From: Eubacterium sp.
Lineage (GTDB): Bacteria; Bacillota; Clostridia; Lachnospirales; Lachnospiraceae
Assembly: GCA_017623885.1 (NCBI GenBank)
Contig: JAGAOE010000138.1
Location: 1 to 32,394 of the forward strand
Direction of reading: 5' to 3'
Length of the DNA stretch: 32,394 bases
In this document: positions 25,856 to 32,394 of the stretch, in pieces
How the letters are laid out: every line of letters begins with the position of its first letter
Position numbering within the stretch: the first letter of the stretch is position 1
Translations under genes and position numbers: made by a program
The notes under the pieces: generated by a model
Seen by the model: the letters and a program-made list of their open reading frames with translations, nothing else
The model's database searches: none
What the model was told of the DNA's origin: nothing

Positions 25856-26329
25856 TTAATTTAAGAGAACCTCCTCTAAATCAGCCGTCAGACGTTCATT
25901 TTTCTGTATCAGTTCACGCTTCTCTTTTTCGGCTTCTTCAATCAATGTCTGCATCTGCTCATTTTGTGCTTTTACAAGCTCCATTCTGGAGTTTACTTCT
26001 GCCAACTTGGTGTTCGCATCATCCAACTGCATTTGCGCATCTACCAACTGATGCTTCAAGTCAAAGATTTCTTTTTCTAAATCTGAAAATTTGCTTCCGG
26101 CGCTGCCCGCCTGCTCTTTTGCCTTAAAGTAGTCATCTGCAAGGTTCAGATTGAGCATCAGATTTTTCATATCCTGCGGAATCCGCTTGTAGGAATCCTG
26201 CTGATTCATCTCAGTGATTTTTTGATTGATATATGCAGCAACACGCTGTAAATAGTCTTCTTCCTCAAAGCCACTCAGATTATATTCCTTTTTATCGATT
26301 ACTACTACCGTACTTTTTTTTGTTGACAT
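25856..26329 (-). CDS. zapA: Cell division protein ZapA
   Basis: The 157-aa protein has an N-terminal ZapA domain (about 1-75, VVIDKKEYNLSGFEEEDYLQ and INQKITEM). A long coiled coil follows (about 85-155), making it longer than Bacillus ZapA. ZapA cross-links FtsZ filaments. It sits between ruvB and the U32 gene, with the SEDS/PBP pair downstream. Confidence 0.92.
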   Translation of the reverse strand: MSTKKSTVVVIDKKEYNLSGFEEEDYLQRVAAYINQKITEMNQQDSYKRIPQDMKNLMLNLNLADDYFKAKEQAGSAGSKFSDLEKEIFDLKHQLVDAQMQLDDANTKLAEVNSRMELVKAQNEQMQTLIEEAEKEKRELIQKNERLTADLEEVLLN

Positions 26330-26350
26330 ATGTATCGTTCCTCCCCTTAT

Positions 26351-27358
26351 TTACGCTAAATGATTCGGTACATAACCGATATGTTTGTAGCAAAACTCTG
26401 TAACAACCCGTCCTTTCGGAGTTCGGTTGATAAATCCGTTCATGACCAGATACGGCTCATAGACATCCTCTATCGTACCTGCATCTTCACCGATTGCCGC
26501 CGCCAGTGTATCCAATCCGACCGGTCCGCCGGAAAATTTTTCAATAATCGTCAGCAGGATTTTTCGGTCACTATTATCTAATCCCATCTTATCGACTTCG
26601 AGCAAATCCAGCGCAAAGCTGGCGACTTCCTTTGTGATTTTTCCGTCATATTTTACTTGTGCAAAATCACGTACGCGCTTTAACAAACGATTTGCCAGTC
26701 GCGGTGTACCGCGTGAACGACGCGCCAGCTCATACGCGCCGTCCTCATCAATCGAAACATCCAGCTTCTTTGCGGAATGCTTGATAATGGTCTGCAATTC
26801 ATCGACCGTGTAAAACTCCAGATGGTGCATTACACCGAATCGATCTCTGAGCGGCGCGGACAAAAGACCTGCACGCGTTGTCGCTCCTACCAGTGTAAAT
26901 TTCGGCAAATCTAATCGAATCGAGCGCGCCGTAGCACCTTTTCCAATCATGATATCTATGGCATAGTCTTCCATCGCCGGATACAAGACCTCTTCGACCT
27001 GTCTGTTCAGTCGGTGAATTTCATCCACAAACAGCAAATCACCCTCTGCCAAATTGCTGAGAATTGCTGCCATTTCACCCGGCTTGGCAATCGCCGGACC
27101 GGAAGTAATCTTCACATGTACGCCCATTTCATTGGCAATAATTCCGGCAAGTGTCGTTTTTCCCAGTCCCGGCGGACCGTAAAACAACACGTGATCCAGC
27201 GGCTCCTGTCGTTTTTTTGCTGCTTCTATATAGACTTTTAAATTTTCTTTTGCTTTTTTCTGACCAATATAATCCGCCAGACATTGCGGACGCAAGGACT
27301 TTTCGACCGTCACATCCTCTTCCTGTATTTCTGTGGATATTACTTTTCGGTTATTCAT
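26351..27358 (-). CDS. ruvB: Holliday junction branch migration helicase RuvB
   Basis: The 335-aa protein is full length. It has Walker [10 protein letters not shown] (61-69), Walker B DEIH (112-115), the RuvB segment [18 protein letters not shown] and the C-terminal winged helix ending in GYVPNHLA. RuvB is the hexameric motor of the RuvAB complex. It begins 12 bp after ruvA. Confidence 0.98.
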   Translation of the reverse strand: MNNRKVISTEIQEEDVTVEKSLRPQCLADYIGQKKAKENLKVYIEAAKKRQEPLDHVLFYGPPGLGKTTLAGIIANEMGVHVKITSGPAIAKPGEMAAILSNLAEGDLLFVDEIHRLNRQVEEVLYPAMEDYAIDIMIGKGATARSIRLDLPKFTLVGATTRAGLLSAPLRDRFGVMHHLEFYTVDELQTIIKHSAKKLDVSIDEDGAYELARRSRGTPRLANRLLKRVRDFAQVKYDGKITKEVASFALDLLEVDKMGLDNSDRKILLTIIEKFSGGPVGLDTLAAAIGEDAGTIEDVYEPYLVMNGFINRTPKGRVVTEFCYKHIGYVPNHLA

Positions 27359-27370
27359 AGCTTCTCCTGT

Positions 27371-27982
27371 TTATAAAAATGCCATATTGCGCAGTGCAAG
27401 CTTTAAGACGTCCTCTACGCTTGTATCTGCTGTGATTTCGATTCCGGCTAACACCTGTGATGCCTCTGTTGCAGAATATCCAAGCGCAGTAAGTGCCTGT
27501 AACGCTTCCTGACGAATTCCTTTCTCCTGTACGACAGCCGCATTGGGAATTCGTTCTTCATTCGCGGCAAACGCATCCTCCAGCTTGAGCTTGTCTTTTA
27601 ATTCTAAAACAACACGCTGTGCAGTTTTCGTTCCGACTCCGGGTGCTTTTGCAATTGCTTTTGCATCATCTGCGATGACGGCGAAACGCAAATCATCCGG
27701 TGTTAAAACAGACAAAATCGCTAATGCTCCCTTCGGCCCTACGCCATTCACTGTAATTAACAGCTTAAAGATGCGAAGGTCATCCTTTGTCAGAAAACCA
27801 TATAAGGAAATTCCGTCTTCCTTCACCTGAAAATAAATATACATCTTTAATTCTGCACCGATTTCCGGCAAATAATCAAATGTCTGACCGGATATATGAA
27901 CCTGATAGCCAATTCCATGATTATCTATGATAATGGCTGTCTCTTCTATATCTGCCAGTGTTCCTTTTATATATTGAATCAT
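27371..27982 (-). CDS. ruvA: Holliday junction branch migration protein RuvA
   Basis: From ATG 27982 (GGGAG upstream) the protein is 203 aa, the standard length; the frame to 28012 is not needed. The N-terminal OB fold (MIQYIKGTLADI) is followed by the helix-hairpin-helix pair (ITVNGVGPKGAL, IAKAPGVGTKTAQRVVLELK) and the small C-terminal RuvB-binding domain (about 155-203). RuvA tetramers hold the four-way junction. Confidence 0.97.
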   Translation of the reverse strand: MIQYIKGTLADIEETAIIIDNHGIGYQVHISGQTFDYLPEIGAELKMYIYFQVKEDGISLYGFLTKDDLRIFKLLITVNGVGPKGALAILSVLTPDDLRFAVIADDAKAIAKAPGVGTKTAQRVVLELKDKLKLEDAFAANEERIPNAAVVQEKGIRQEALQALTALGYSATEASQVLAGIEITADTSVEDVLKLALRNMAFL

Positions 27983-28008
27983 AGTTTCTCCCCATACCAG
28001 CTTTTGAC

Positions 28009-28509
28009 TCACAAATTTCGCGGAAGTCGTTTTATAATTTCTGTTGCACCGATTCCAATCAGTATACCGGTTACCATTCCCACCAGAAATAATACCGGCA
28101 AATAATATAAAATGCGATAATTCTCTACTACCACCGCAGCGATCAGAAATTGACCGACATTATGAAACACACCTCCGGCTGCACTGACGCTGATGATGTG
28201 TAATTTGCCGTATTGCTTGAGCAGGCACATCACAGCAAGGCTTAGCAAAGCGCCGGCGAGACTGTACAGAATGCTGTACATACTGCCAAACAGAAATCCC
28301 GCCAAAAGTACTCGCGCAAACGATACGCATGCCGCATCACGCCAACCGCTCCGATACAGCACAACAACCATCACTATATTTGCCAGTCCGAGTTTTACCC
28401 CCGGAATACCGATGGGCAGCGGAACTAACACCTCCACATAGCTGCAAATCAATGCCAATGCCAGACAAAGCCCTAAATATGCAGTTTTTTTACTGACTGA
28501 CTGTGTCAT
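28009..28509 (-). CDS. Gx transporter family membrane protein
   Basis: From ATG 28509 the protein is 166 aa with about five membrane helices. It matches the Gx transporter family (formerly heptaprenyl diphosphate synthase component I), with LPIGIPGVKLGLANIVMVV and GVFHNVGQFLIAA. The family resembles ECF-type substrate-binding subunits. It overlaps the NusG-II gene by 20 bp. In several Firmicutes the same pair occurs in flavin-based extracellular electron transfer loci (eetA/eetB), as recalled. Substrate is unknown. The ATG has GGAG at about ten bases. Confidence 0.85.
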   Translation of the reverse strand: MTQSVSKKTAYLGLCLALALICSYVEVLVPLPIGIPGVKLGLANIVMVVVLYRSGWRDAACVSFARVLLAGFLFGSMYSILYSLAGALLSLAVMCLLKQYGKLHIISVSAAGGVFHNVGQFLIAAVVVENYRILYYLPVLFLVGMVTGILIGIGATEIIKRLPRNL

Positions 28510-28870
28510 ATGTTTGCTTCTCCGTTCCATAAACTTCAATTACCAGACGATGCGGCAGACAGACAATCGACTGTCCGCTGCGCGAAATCGCTCCCTGATG
28601 TACACATAAGTGATCCGGACAAAATGCCTCTTTCATCGATGCCTTGTTTTGCTCGATAACGACAACATTTTGGATTTCTCCGTCTGATTGAATCGGAATC
28701 TCCTGATCCGTATGCAAATCATAGACACCGATGAGCGTTCCGTCTTTTGTAATATGAATTTTATTTCCTGTTTCAGAAAAACAAAAAATCAAAATCGTGA
28801 GCAACAGACCGGTGCATGCCATCCCTGTCAAAAAAATAATATCACGTTTCCCAAAAGTTTGTTTTTTCAT
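28490..28870 (-). CDS. NusG domain II-containing membrane-anchored protein
   Basis: The 126-aa protein has one N-terminal hydrophobic helix (about 11-31) and an extracytoplasmic NusG-II-like domain. Conserved residues are C84, C89, H91, C104 and H107 within CPDHLCVHQG and IVCLPHRLVIEV. It is not the transcription factor NusG. It shares one base with the end of miaB and overlaps the Gx gene. The combination suggests a role in membrane redox or flavin chemistry, which is inference. Confidence 0.88.
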   Translation of the reverse strand: MKKQTFGKRDIIFLTGMACTGLLLTILIFCFSETGNKIHITKDGTLIGVYDLHTDQEIPIQSDGEIQNVVVIEQNKASMKEAFCPDHLCVHQGAISRSGQSIVCLPHRLVIEVYGTEKQTYDTVSQ

Positions 28871-30348
28871 TATGCACGGCTTCCGATATAATAAAATCCT
28901 TTACATTCTGTGAGCTTCACATCTACAATCGTTCCAATGAGCGAAGCATCCCCCGGAAAATGCACGGTCGCATTATTCGATAGGCGTCCGGTGACAAGTG
29001 AAGCATCCTGTTCGTTCATCTGCTCTACCAATACCGGCAGGCAAGCCCCTTCCAGTTCATTCGCTTTTTGTGTTGCAATCGATTGTATTTCTTTTAATAA
29101 GATATCAAAATTTTCTTTCACTTCTGCTTCAGGCACCTGATTTTCCATCTCGGCAGCAGGTGTACCGGAGCGCTTTGAATAAATAAACGTAAACGCACTG
29201 TCATAGCGTACTTTCTTTACGACATCCAGTGTTTCTAAGAAGTCTTCTTTTGTTTCTCCCGGAAAACCAACGATAATATCCGTCGTAATCGCAATGTCCG
29301 GAATCGCCGCACGCAGCTTTTCTACTAATAATAAATACTGCTCTTTATCATAGTGACGATTCATCGCTTTTAAAATTCTTGAACTGCCGGACTGTAACGG
29401 AAGGTGCATGTGCTTGCATATCTTTTTCGACTGTGCCATCACCGCAATCAATTCATCTGACAGATCCTTCGGATGTGAAGTCATGAAGCGGATACGCTCT
29501 AAGCCTTCGATGTTTTCGATTCTACGCAAAAGCTCCGGAAAATTGATTTCCGGTGTCAGCCCTTTTCCGTATGAATTTACATTCTGACCAAGCAGCATGA
29601 CTTCTACGACATCATCTGCCACCAGACGCTGAATCTCACGTATGATATCTTCCGGATCACGACTGCGTTCACGACCTCGCACATAAGGCACGATACAATA
29701 GCTACAAAAATTATTGCATCCAAACATAATATTTACGCCTGATTTGAAGCGATACTTTCTCTGAATCGGTAAATCTTCTACGATTTCTGATGTGCCATCC
29801 CAAATATCAACTACCATCTTCGGCCGCTTTTCACGTTTACCGGCTTCATCCATCTCAAGCAATGCAGCCACCAAAAGCTCCGCAAATTTGAAAATATTGT
29901 GCGTACCGAACACCAGATTCACAAAGCGGAAATCTTTTTTCAGACGCTCTACCACATGTGCTTCCTGCATCATACAGCCACACAGCGCAATCAGCATCTG
30001 CGGCTGTTTCTTTTTATAGCTGCCGAGTGTTCCCAATCTGCCATATACTTTGTTATTGGCATTTTCACGTACGGTACACGTATTATACAATACAAAATCA
30101 GACGTTTCCGAATCATTGGACACATAGCCTACCGTTTCCAGAATGCCTCGCAATTTTTCTGAGTCTCTGGCGTTCATCTGACAACCAAAGGTCTCTACAT
30201 AGTAGGTCAATTTTCGACCCAATTTCGCTTCTCTTTCAGCGATCAACTGTTTTGCGATATCCATATAGTAAAACTGACGCTGCGGTTCCATTTCCGGCGC
30301 CTGTTCTTCTATCCATGCACGATTAGTTTTTGTTATTGATTTTTCCAT
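28870..30348 (-). CDS. miaB: tRNA-2-methylthio-N6-dimethylallyladenosine synthase
   Basis: The 492-aa protein has the N-terminal UPF0004 domain with cluster cysteines C56 (ETFGCQMN), C91 and C125. The radical SAM motif CNNFCSYC gives C211, C215 and C218, and a C-terminal TRAM domain follows. MiaB methylthiolates i6A37 of tRNAs reading UNN codons. The N-terminal extension of about 45 residues before TYYVETFGCQMN is usual in Firmicute MiaB. GGAGA precedes the ATG, which lies 26 bp inside the DUF896 gene. Confidence 0.97.
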   Translation of the reverse strand: MEKSITKTNRAWIEEQAPEMEPQRQFYYMDIAKQLIAEREAKLGRKLTYYVETFGCQMNARDSEKLRGILETVGYVSNDSETSDFVLYNTCTVRENANNKVYGRLGTLGSYKKKQPQMLIALCGCMMQEAHVVERLKKDFRFVNLVFGTHNIFKFAELLVAALLEMDEAGKREKRPKMVVDIWDGTSEIVEDLPIQRKYRFKSGVNIMFGCNNFCSYCIVPYVRGRERSRDPEDIIREIQRLVADDVVEVMLLGQNVNSYGKGLTPEINFPELLRRIENIEGLERIRFMTSHPKDLSDELIAVMAQSKKICKHMHLPLQSGSSRILKAMNRHYDKEQYLLLVEKLRAAIPDIAITTDIIVGFPGETKEDFLETLDVVKKVRYDSAFTFIYSKRSGTPAAEMENQVPEAEVKENFDILLKEIQSIATQKANELEGACLPVLVEQMNEQDASLVTGRLSNNATVHFPGDASLIGTIVDVKLTECKGFYYIGSRA

Positions 30349-30547
30349 ATTTTTCTCCTAAATTCTCAATACTTCCATCTTTATTTATCACATCAATATT
30401 GTTCAACTGTCCCCGGATATTGGCACGAATATCTGCCAGATACTCCGCACGCAGCTTTGCCTGTTCTTCTTTTTCTGCTGCTGTCAGACCTTCCGCCTGC
30501 GATTTATGATATAATTTGTTGATACGCGCGATTCTGCTCTCGTTCAT
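30323..30547 (-). CDS. DUF896 domain-containing small protein (YnzC-like)
   Basis: The 74-aa protein fits DUF896: RINKLYHKSQAEGLTAAEKE, then LRAEYLADIRANIRGQLNNI, then a short polar tail. B. subtilis YnzC is a three-helix-bundle-like protein of unclear function. AAAGGAG precedes the ATG. It is the first gene of the miaB-ruvAB-zapA-SEDS/PBP run and overlaps miaB by 26 bp. Confidence 0.9.
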   Translation of the reverse strand: MNESRIARINKLYHKSQAEGLTAAEKEEQAKLRAEYLADIRANIRGQLNNIDVINKDGSIENLGEKYGKINNKN

Positions 30548-30598
30548 GATGATTCTCCTTTTTTGTATCCTGTTTCGAAATCATTTTCTCTGTATACA

Positions 30599-30637
30599 CA
30601 GGCAATTTGCCGATACTGCCTGCACAATAACAGTATC
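30599..30637 (-). repeat. Nested inverted repeats at the DUF896-miaB promoter and leader
   Basis: Three inverted repeats interlock here. GGCAA-T-TTGCC lies at 30601-30611. CAGGCA/TGCCTG uses 30599-30604 and 30617-30622. GATACTG/CAGTATC uses 30612-30618 and 30631-30637. The right arm of the last overlaps the -10 box, so it can only be a DNA site. The first two fall in the predicted RNA leader and exclude one another. Confidence 0.45.
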
Positions 30638-30663
30638 ATAACACAACATTCTTTCAGGTGCAA
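30635..30663 (-). promoter_or_regulatory. Extended -10 promoter of the DUF896-miaB operon
   Basis: On the minus strand: -35 TTGCAC (30658-30663), a 17-bp spacer and -10 TATGAT (30635-30640) preceded by TGT, an extended -10. The leader to the DUF896 ATG is about 80 nt. The ApbE gene is transcribed the other way from the same 187-bp gap. Confidence 0.6.
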
Positions 30664-30670
30664 ACCATAC

Positions 30671-30704
30671 TTGACTTCACAAACCACATCCGATAGTCTA
30701 TAAA
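30671..30704 (+). promoter_or_regulatory. Candidate promoter for the ApbE gene
   Basis: TTGACT (30671-30676) is a good -35. At 17 bp there is only TAGTCT (30694-30699), while TATAAAAT (from 30699) is a better -10 but 22 bp away. One of these probably drives the gene starting at 30735; the exact box is unsure. Confidence 0.4.
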
Positions 30705-30734
30705 ATAGAACATATCTATCATGCGAGGTATCTT

Positions 30735-31832
30735 ATGCAAACAACACAAGCCAATCATTCTGACAAACAAAACCAACGAAAAAAACTCTTTTCTGCACTT
30801 TTCATCGCAACGGTAATGGTGCTGATTAGTTTTGTATATCGCAACTTTTTCAACGCACCGAAGCCTGTTTCCAAAAATGGCTTCTATTTTAATACCGTAA
30901 TTTCCATCCAGCTCAACGATTCATCGGACGAGACACTGATCGATGATTGTTTTGCACTGGCAGATACCTATGAACATTATTTTAGCCGCACGTTAGAAGG
31001 CAGCGATATTTATAACATCAACCACGCGAACGGAAAAAGTGTCAAAGTACACCCGGAAACGGCAAAACTATTGCAAATCGGCAAGGAATACAGTGCCTGG
31101 AGCGATGGCGCATTTGACATTACAATCGGTGCACTTGTTGAATTATGGGACATCACAAACAACGATGGATTTATTCCCGATGAGACTGCGATTCAAGCTG
31201 CACTGGATACCGTAGATTATCGGAATATACAAATAGAAGGGACAACCGTGACGTTAAAAAACCCGAATACGCGAATCGATCTGGGCGGCATCGCCAAAGG
31301 TTATGCAGCAGATGCCATGAAAGCATATTTAAATGAAAACGGCGTACACGAAGGCTTTATCAATCTTGGTGGGAATGTGTTGACCCTCGGTGAAAAAAGT
31401 GAACAGGAACCCTATCATATCGGCATTCGTAAGCCCTTCTCTACAGATGGTGAAATCATTACTTCTGTCGATGTGTCAGACCAAAGCGTCGTTACATCCG
31501 GACGTTATGAGCGCTATTTCGAAATAGACGGCATGATTTATCACCACATACTAAATCCGAAAACCGGTTATCCCTACGAGAACGACTTGAATGGAGTGAC
31601 CATTCTCAGTACTTCATCGGTTGCCGGTGATGCCCTGAGTACCATTTGCTTTGCCTATGGATTAGAAAAAGGCATGGAATTCATTTCTTCCATACCTTCT
31701 ACTGATATCTCGCAGCTACCTACCGGAATTTGCGATTCTTCTAATAATACTTCCGAGGTTCCGGTCATAAACGCTATATTTGTTGATCGAGAGAATCAGC
31801 TTCACGATTCACGCGATACTGATTTGCAATAA
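30735..31832 (+). CDS. apbE: FAD:protein FMN transferase (ApbE family)
   Basis: The 365-aa protein has a membrane anchor (about 18-36) without a lipobox cysteine, then an ApbE domain outside the membrane. Visible motifs are FDITIGALVELW (127-138), DLGGIAKGYAAD (182-193), NLGGNV (210-215), SGRYERYFE and HHILNPKTGYP, and the metal-site segment D299-ALST303. ApbE attaches FMN from FAD to a threonine of partner proteins such as RnfG/NqrC or FMN-binding-domain proteins. No partner lies in the window. GAGG precedes the ATG by eight bases. The last 59 bp overlap the opposing ABC permease gene. Confidence 0.93.
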   Translation: MQTTQANHSDKQNQRKKLFSALFIATVMVLISFVYRNFFNAPKPVSKNGFYFNTVISIQLNDSSDETLIDDCFALADTYEHYFSRTLEGSDIYNINHANGKSVKVHPETAKLLQIGKEYSAWSDGAFDITIGALVELWDITNNDGFIPDETAIQAALDTVDYRNIQIEGTTVTLKNPNTRIDLGGIAKGYAADAMKAYLNENGVHEGFINLGGNVLTLGEKSEQEPYHIGIRKPFSTDGEIITSVDVSDQSVVTSGRYERYFEIDGMIYHHILNPKTGYPYENDLNGVTILSTSSVAGDALSTICFAYGLEKGMEFISSIPSTDISQLPTGICDSSNNTSEVPVINAIFVDRENQLHDSRDTDLQ

Positions 31833-32394
31833 ATGTGATGCACAACAGCGTCACTGTCAGAAAGCCACCCGGAATCAGTATCATCCACCATGCGCCCCGA
31901 AGTAATGCATCTTCTGCAAACGAAAGCATGCTTCCCCATGAAATGATTTCCAACGGCAGTCCGAGACCCAAAAAACTGAGTGTAGACTCTGTTAAAATCG
32001 CACTTCGCACATTCATGATAATCATAAACTGTATGGATGCGATAAAGTTTGGCAACAAATGCACACGAAGTATATAAAAGAAGCTACCGCCCATACAACG
32101 TGCTGCAAGAACAAATTCACTTACTCGCAGTTTTCGCACTTCAGCGCGCACAACTTTTGCAATCGGAAACCAATTTGTAATTCCTATTACAATTGAAATC
32201 GTCAAAACTGTCGGTCTTCCCAAAAATGCCAGCAGAAAAAGCGTCAAAAGCAACGACGGAATACTCAAAAGCAGTTCTACGATTCTCATCAGCAAATCAT
32301 CCATCCATGTCGGCGCAAGTCCGGCAAGTGTACCGATGAGAATCGCTAACACGGTTGAAATCATTGTGGCAAGTATTCCGATAAGCAGCGAAAC
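31774..32394 (-). CDS. ABC transporter permease, OppC/DppC type (partial, N-terminus off window)
   Basis: The frame is open through the right edge, so 206 codons of the C-terminal part are present. An ATG at 32364 is internal. It has about four to five membrane helices and the binding-protein-dependent permease EAA loop, FVLAARCMGGSFFYILRVHLLPN-like, with the conserved G and LPN. STLSFLGLGLP and SWGSMLSFAEDALL are hallmarks of the OppC/DppC (NikC) group. It is one of two permeases of a peptide or nickel importer, and its partners should lie to the right. It ends with TAG inside the ApbE gene. Confidence 0.93.
   Translation of the reverse strand, partial: VSLLIGILATMISTVLAILIGTLAGLAPTWMDDLLMRIVELLLSIPSLLLTLFLLAFLGRPTVLTISIVIGITNWFPIAKVVRAEVRKLRVSEFVLAARCMGGSFFYILRVHLLPNFIASIQFMIIMNVRSAILTESTLSFLGLGLPLEIISWGSMLSFAEDALLRGAWWMILIPGGFLTVTLLCITFIANQYRVNREADSLDQQI

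Noticed and set aside
18396..30707. Shared 14-mer TAGTCTATAAAATA at 18396-18409 and 30694-30707
   Set aside because: About two such 14-mer matches are expected by chance in a window this long, and only the second copy is upstream of a plus-strand gene.
1..32394. Defence island, prophage, CRISPR or novel mobile gene cluster
   Set aside because: All sizeable frames map to core families in conserved order; no transposase, integrase, phage, toxin-antitoxin or repeat-spacer pattern was found.

Overview
The window is about 32 kb of gene-dense chromosomal DNA from a spore-forming, low-to-mid GC Firmicute. The gene order and protein character fit the class Clostridia, most likely family Lachnospiraceae. 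Evidence for this is the strong GGAGG-type ribosome binding sites, the sporulation genes (an alpha/beta SASP, GerW/YtfJ, YlbJ), and blocks of synteny recalled from Bacillus subtilis: rpmB / yloU-yloV-recG; yicC-remA-gmk-rpoZ; ylbH-ylbI-ylbJ; ytfI-ytfJ. I see no prophage, transposase, CRISPR array, rRNA or tRNA. The content is almost entirely core housekeeping.

Layout from left to right. 1-1767 (-): YgiQ-type radical SAM protein, cut at the window edge, with its own promoter. 1839-3953 (-): HAD phosphatase, rsuA-type pseudouridine synthase and an M23 endopeptidase. 3985-4947 (+): YlbJ, convergent with 4955-11308 (-), a long probable operon read as yicC, remA, gmk, rpoZ, rimO, pgsA, pncC, rsmD, coaD and a coiled-coil gene. 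11466-13530 (+): rqcH and a SASP gene, ending at a bidirectional terminator shared with recG. 13583-17680 (-): Asp23/YloU, fakA/YloV and recG. 17940-18125 (+): rpmB. 18194-20103 (-): a 46-aa membrane protein, gerW, a DUF2953 protein and an unknown 109-aa protein. 20132-20265: a structured repeat that looks like a small MITE. 20270-30547 (-): NUDIX, short class B PBP, FtsW/RodA, U32 peptidase, zapA, ruvB, ruvA, Gx transporter, NusG-II protein, miaB and DUF896, all closely packed. 30735-31832 (+): an ApbE flavin transferase. 31774-32394 (-): a peptide-type ABC permease cut by the right edge.

The genes cover RNA modification and ribosome quality control (rimO, miaB, rsmD, rsuA, rqcH, rpmB), recombination (recG, ruvAB), division and wall synthesis (zapA, FtsW/PBP pair, M23), lipid and cofactor synthesis (pgsA, fakA, coaD), and sporulation. 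Several operon promoters can be read directly. The best is a divergent, interlocked pair between yicC and rqcH.

I did not find a convincing new defence or mobile system. The items most worth a second look are the MITE-like element at 20132-20265, the roughly 120-bp same-strand overlap of the FtsW and PBP genes, the NusG-II/Gx/ApbE neighbourhood with its Rieske-like Cys/His spacing, and the 46-aa membrane protein.
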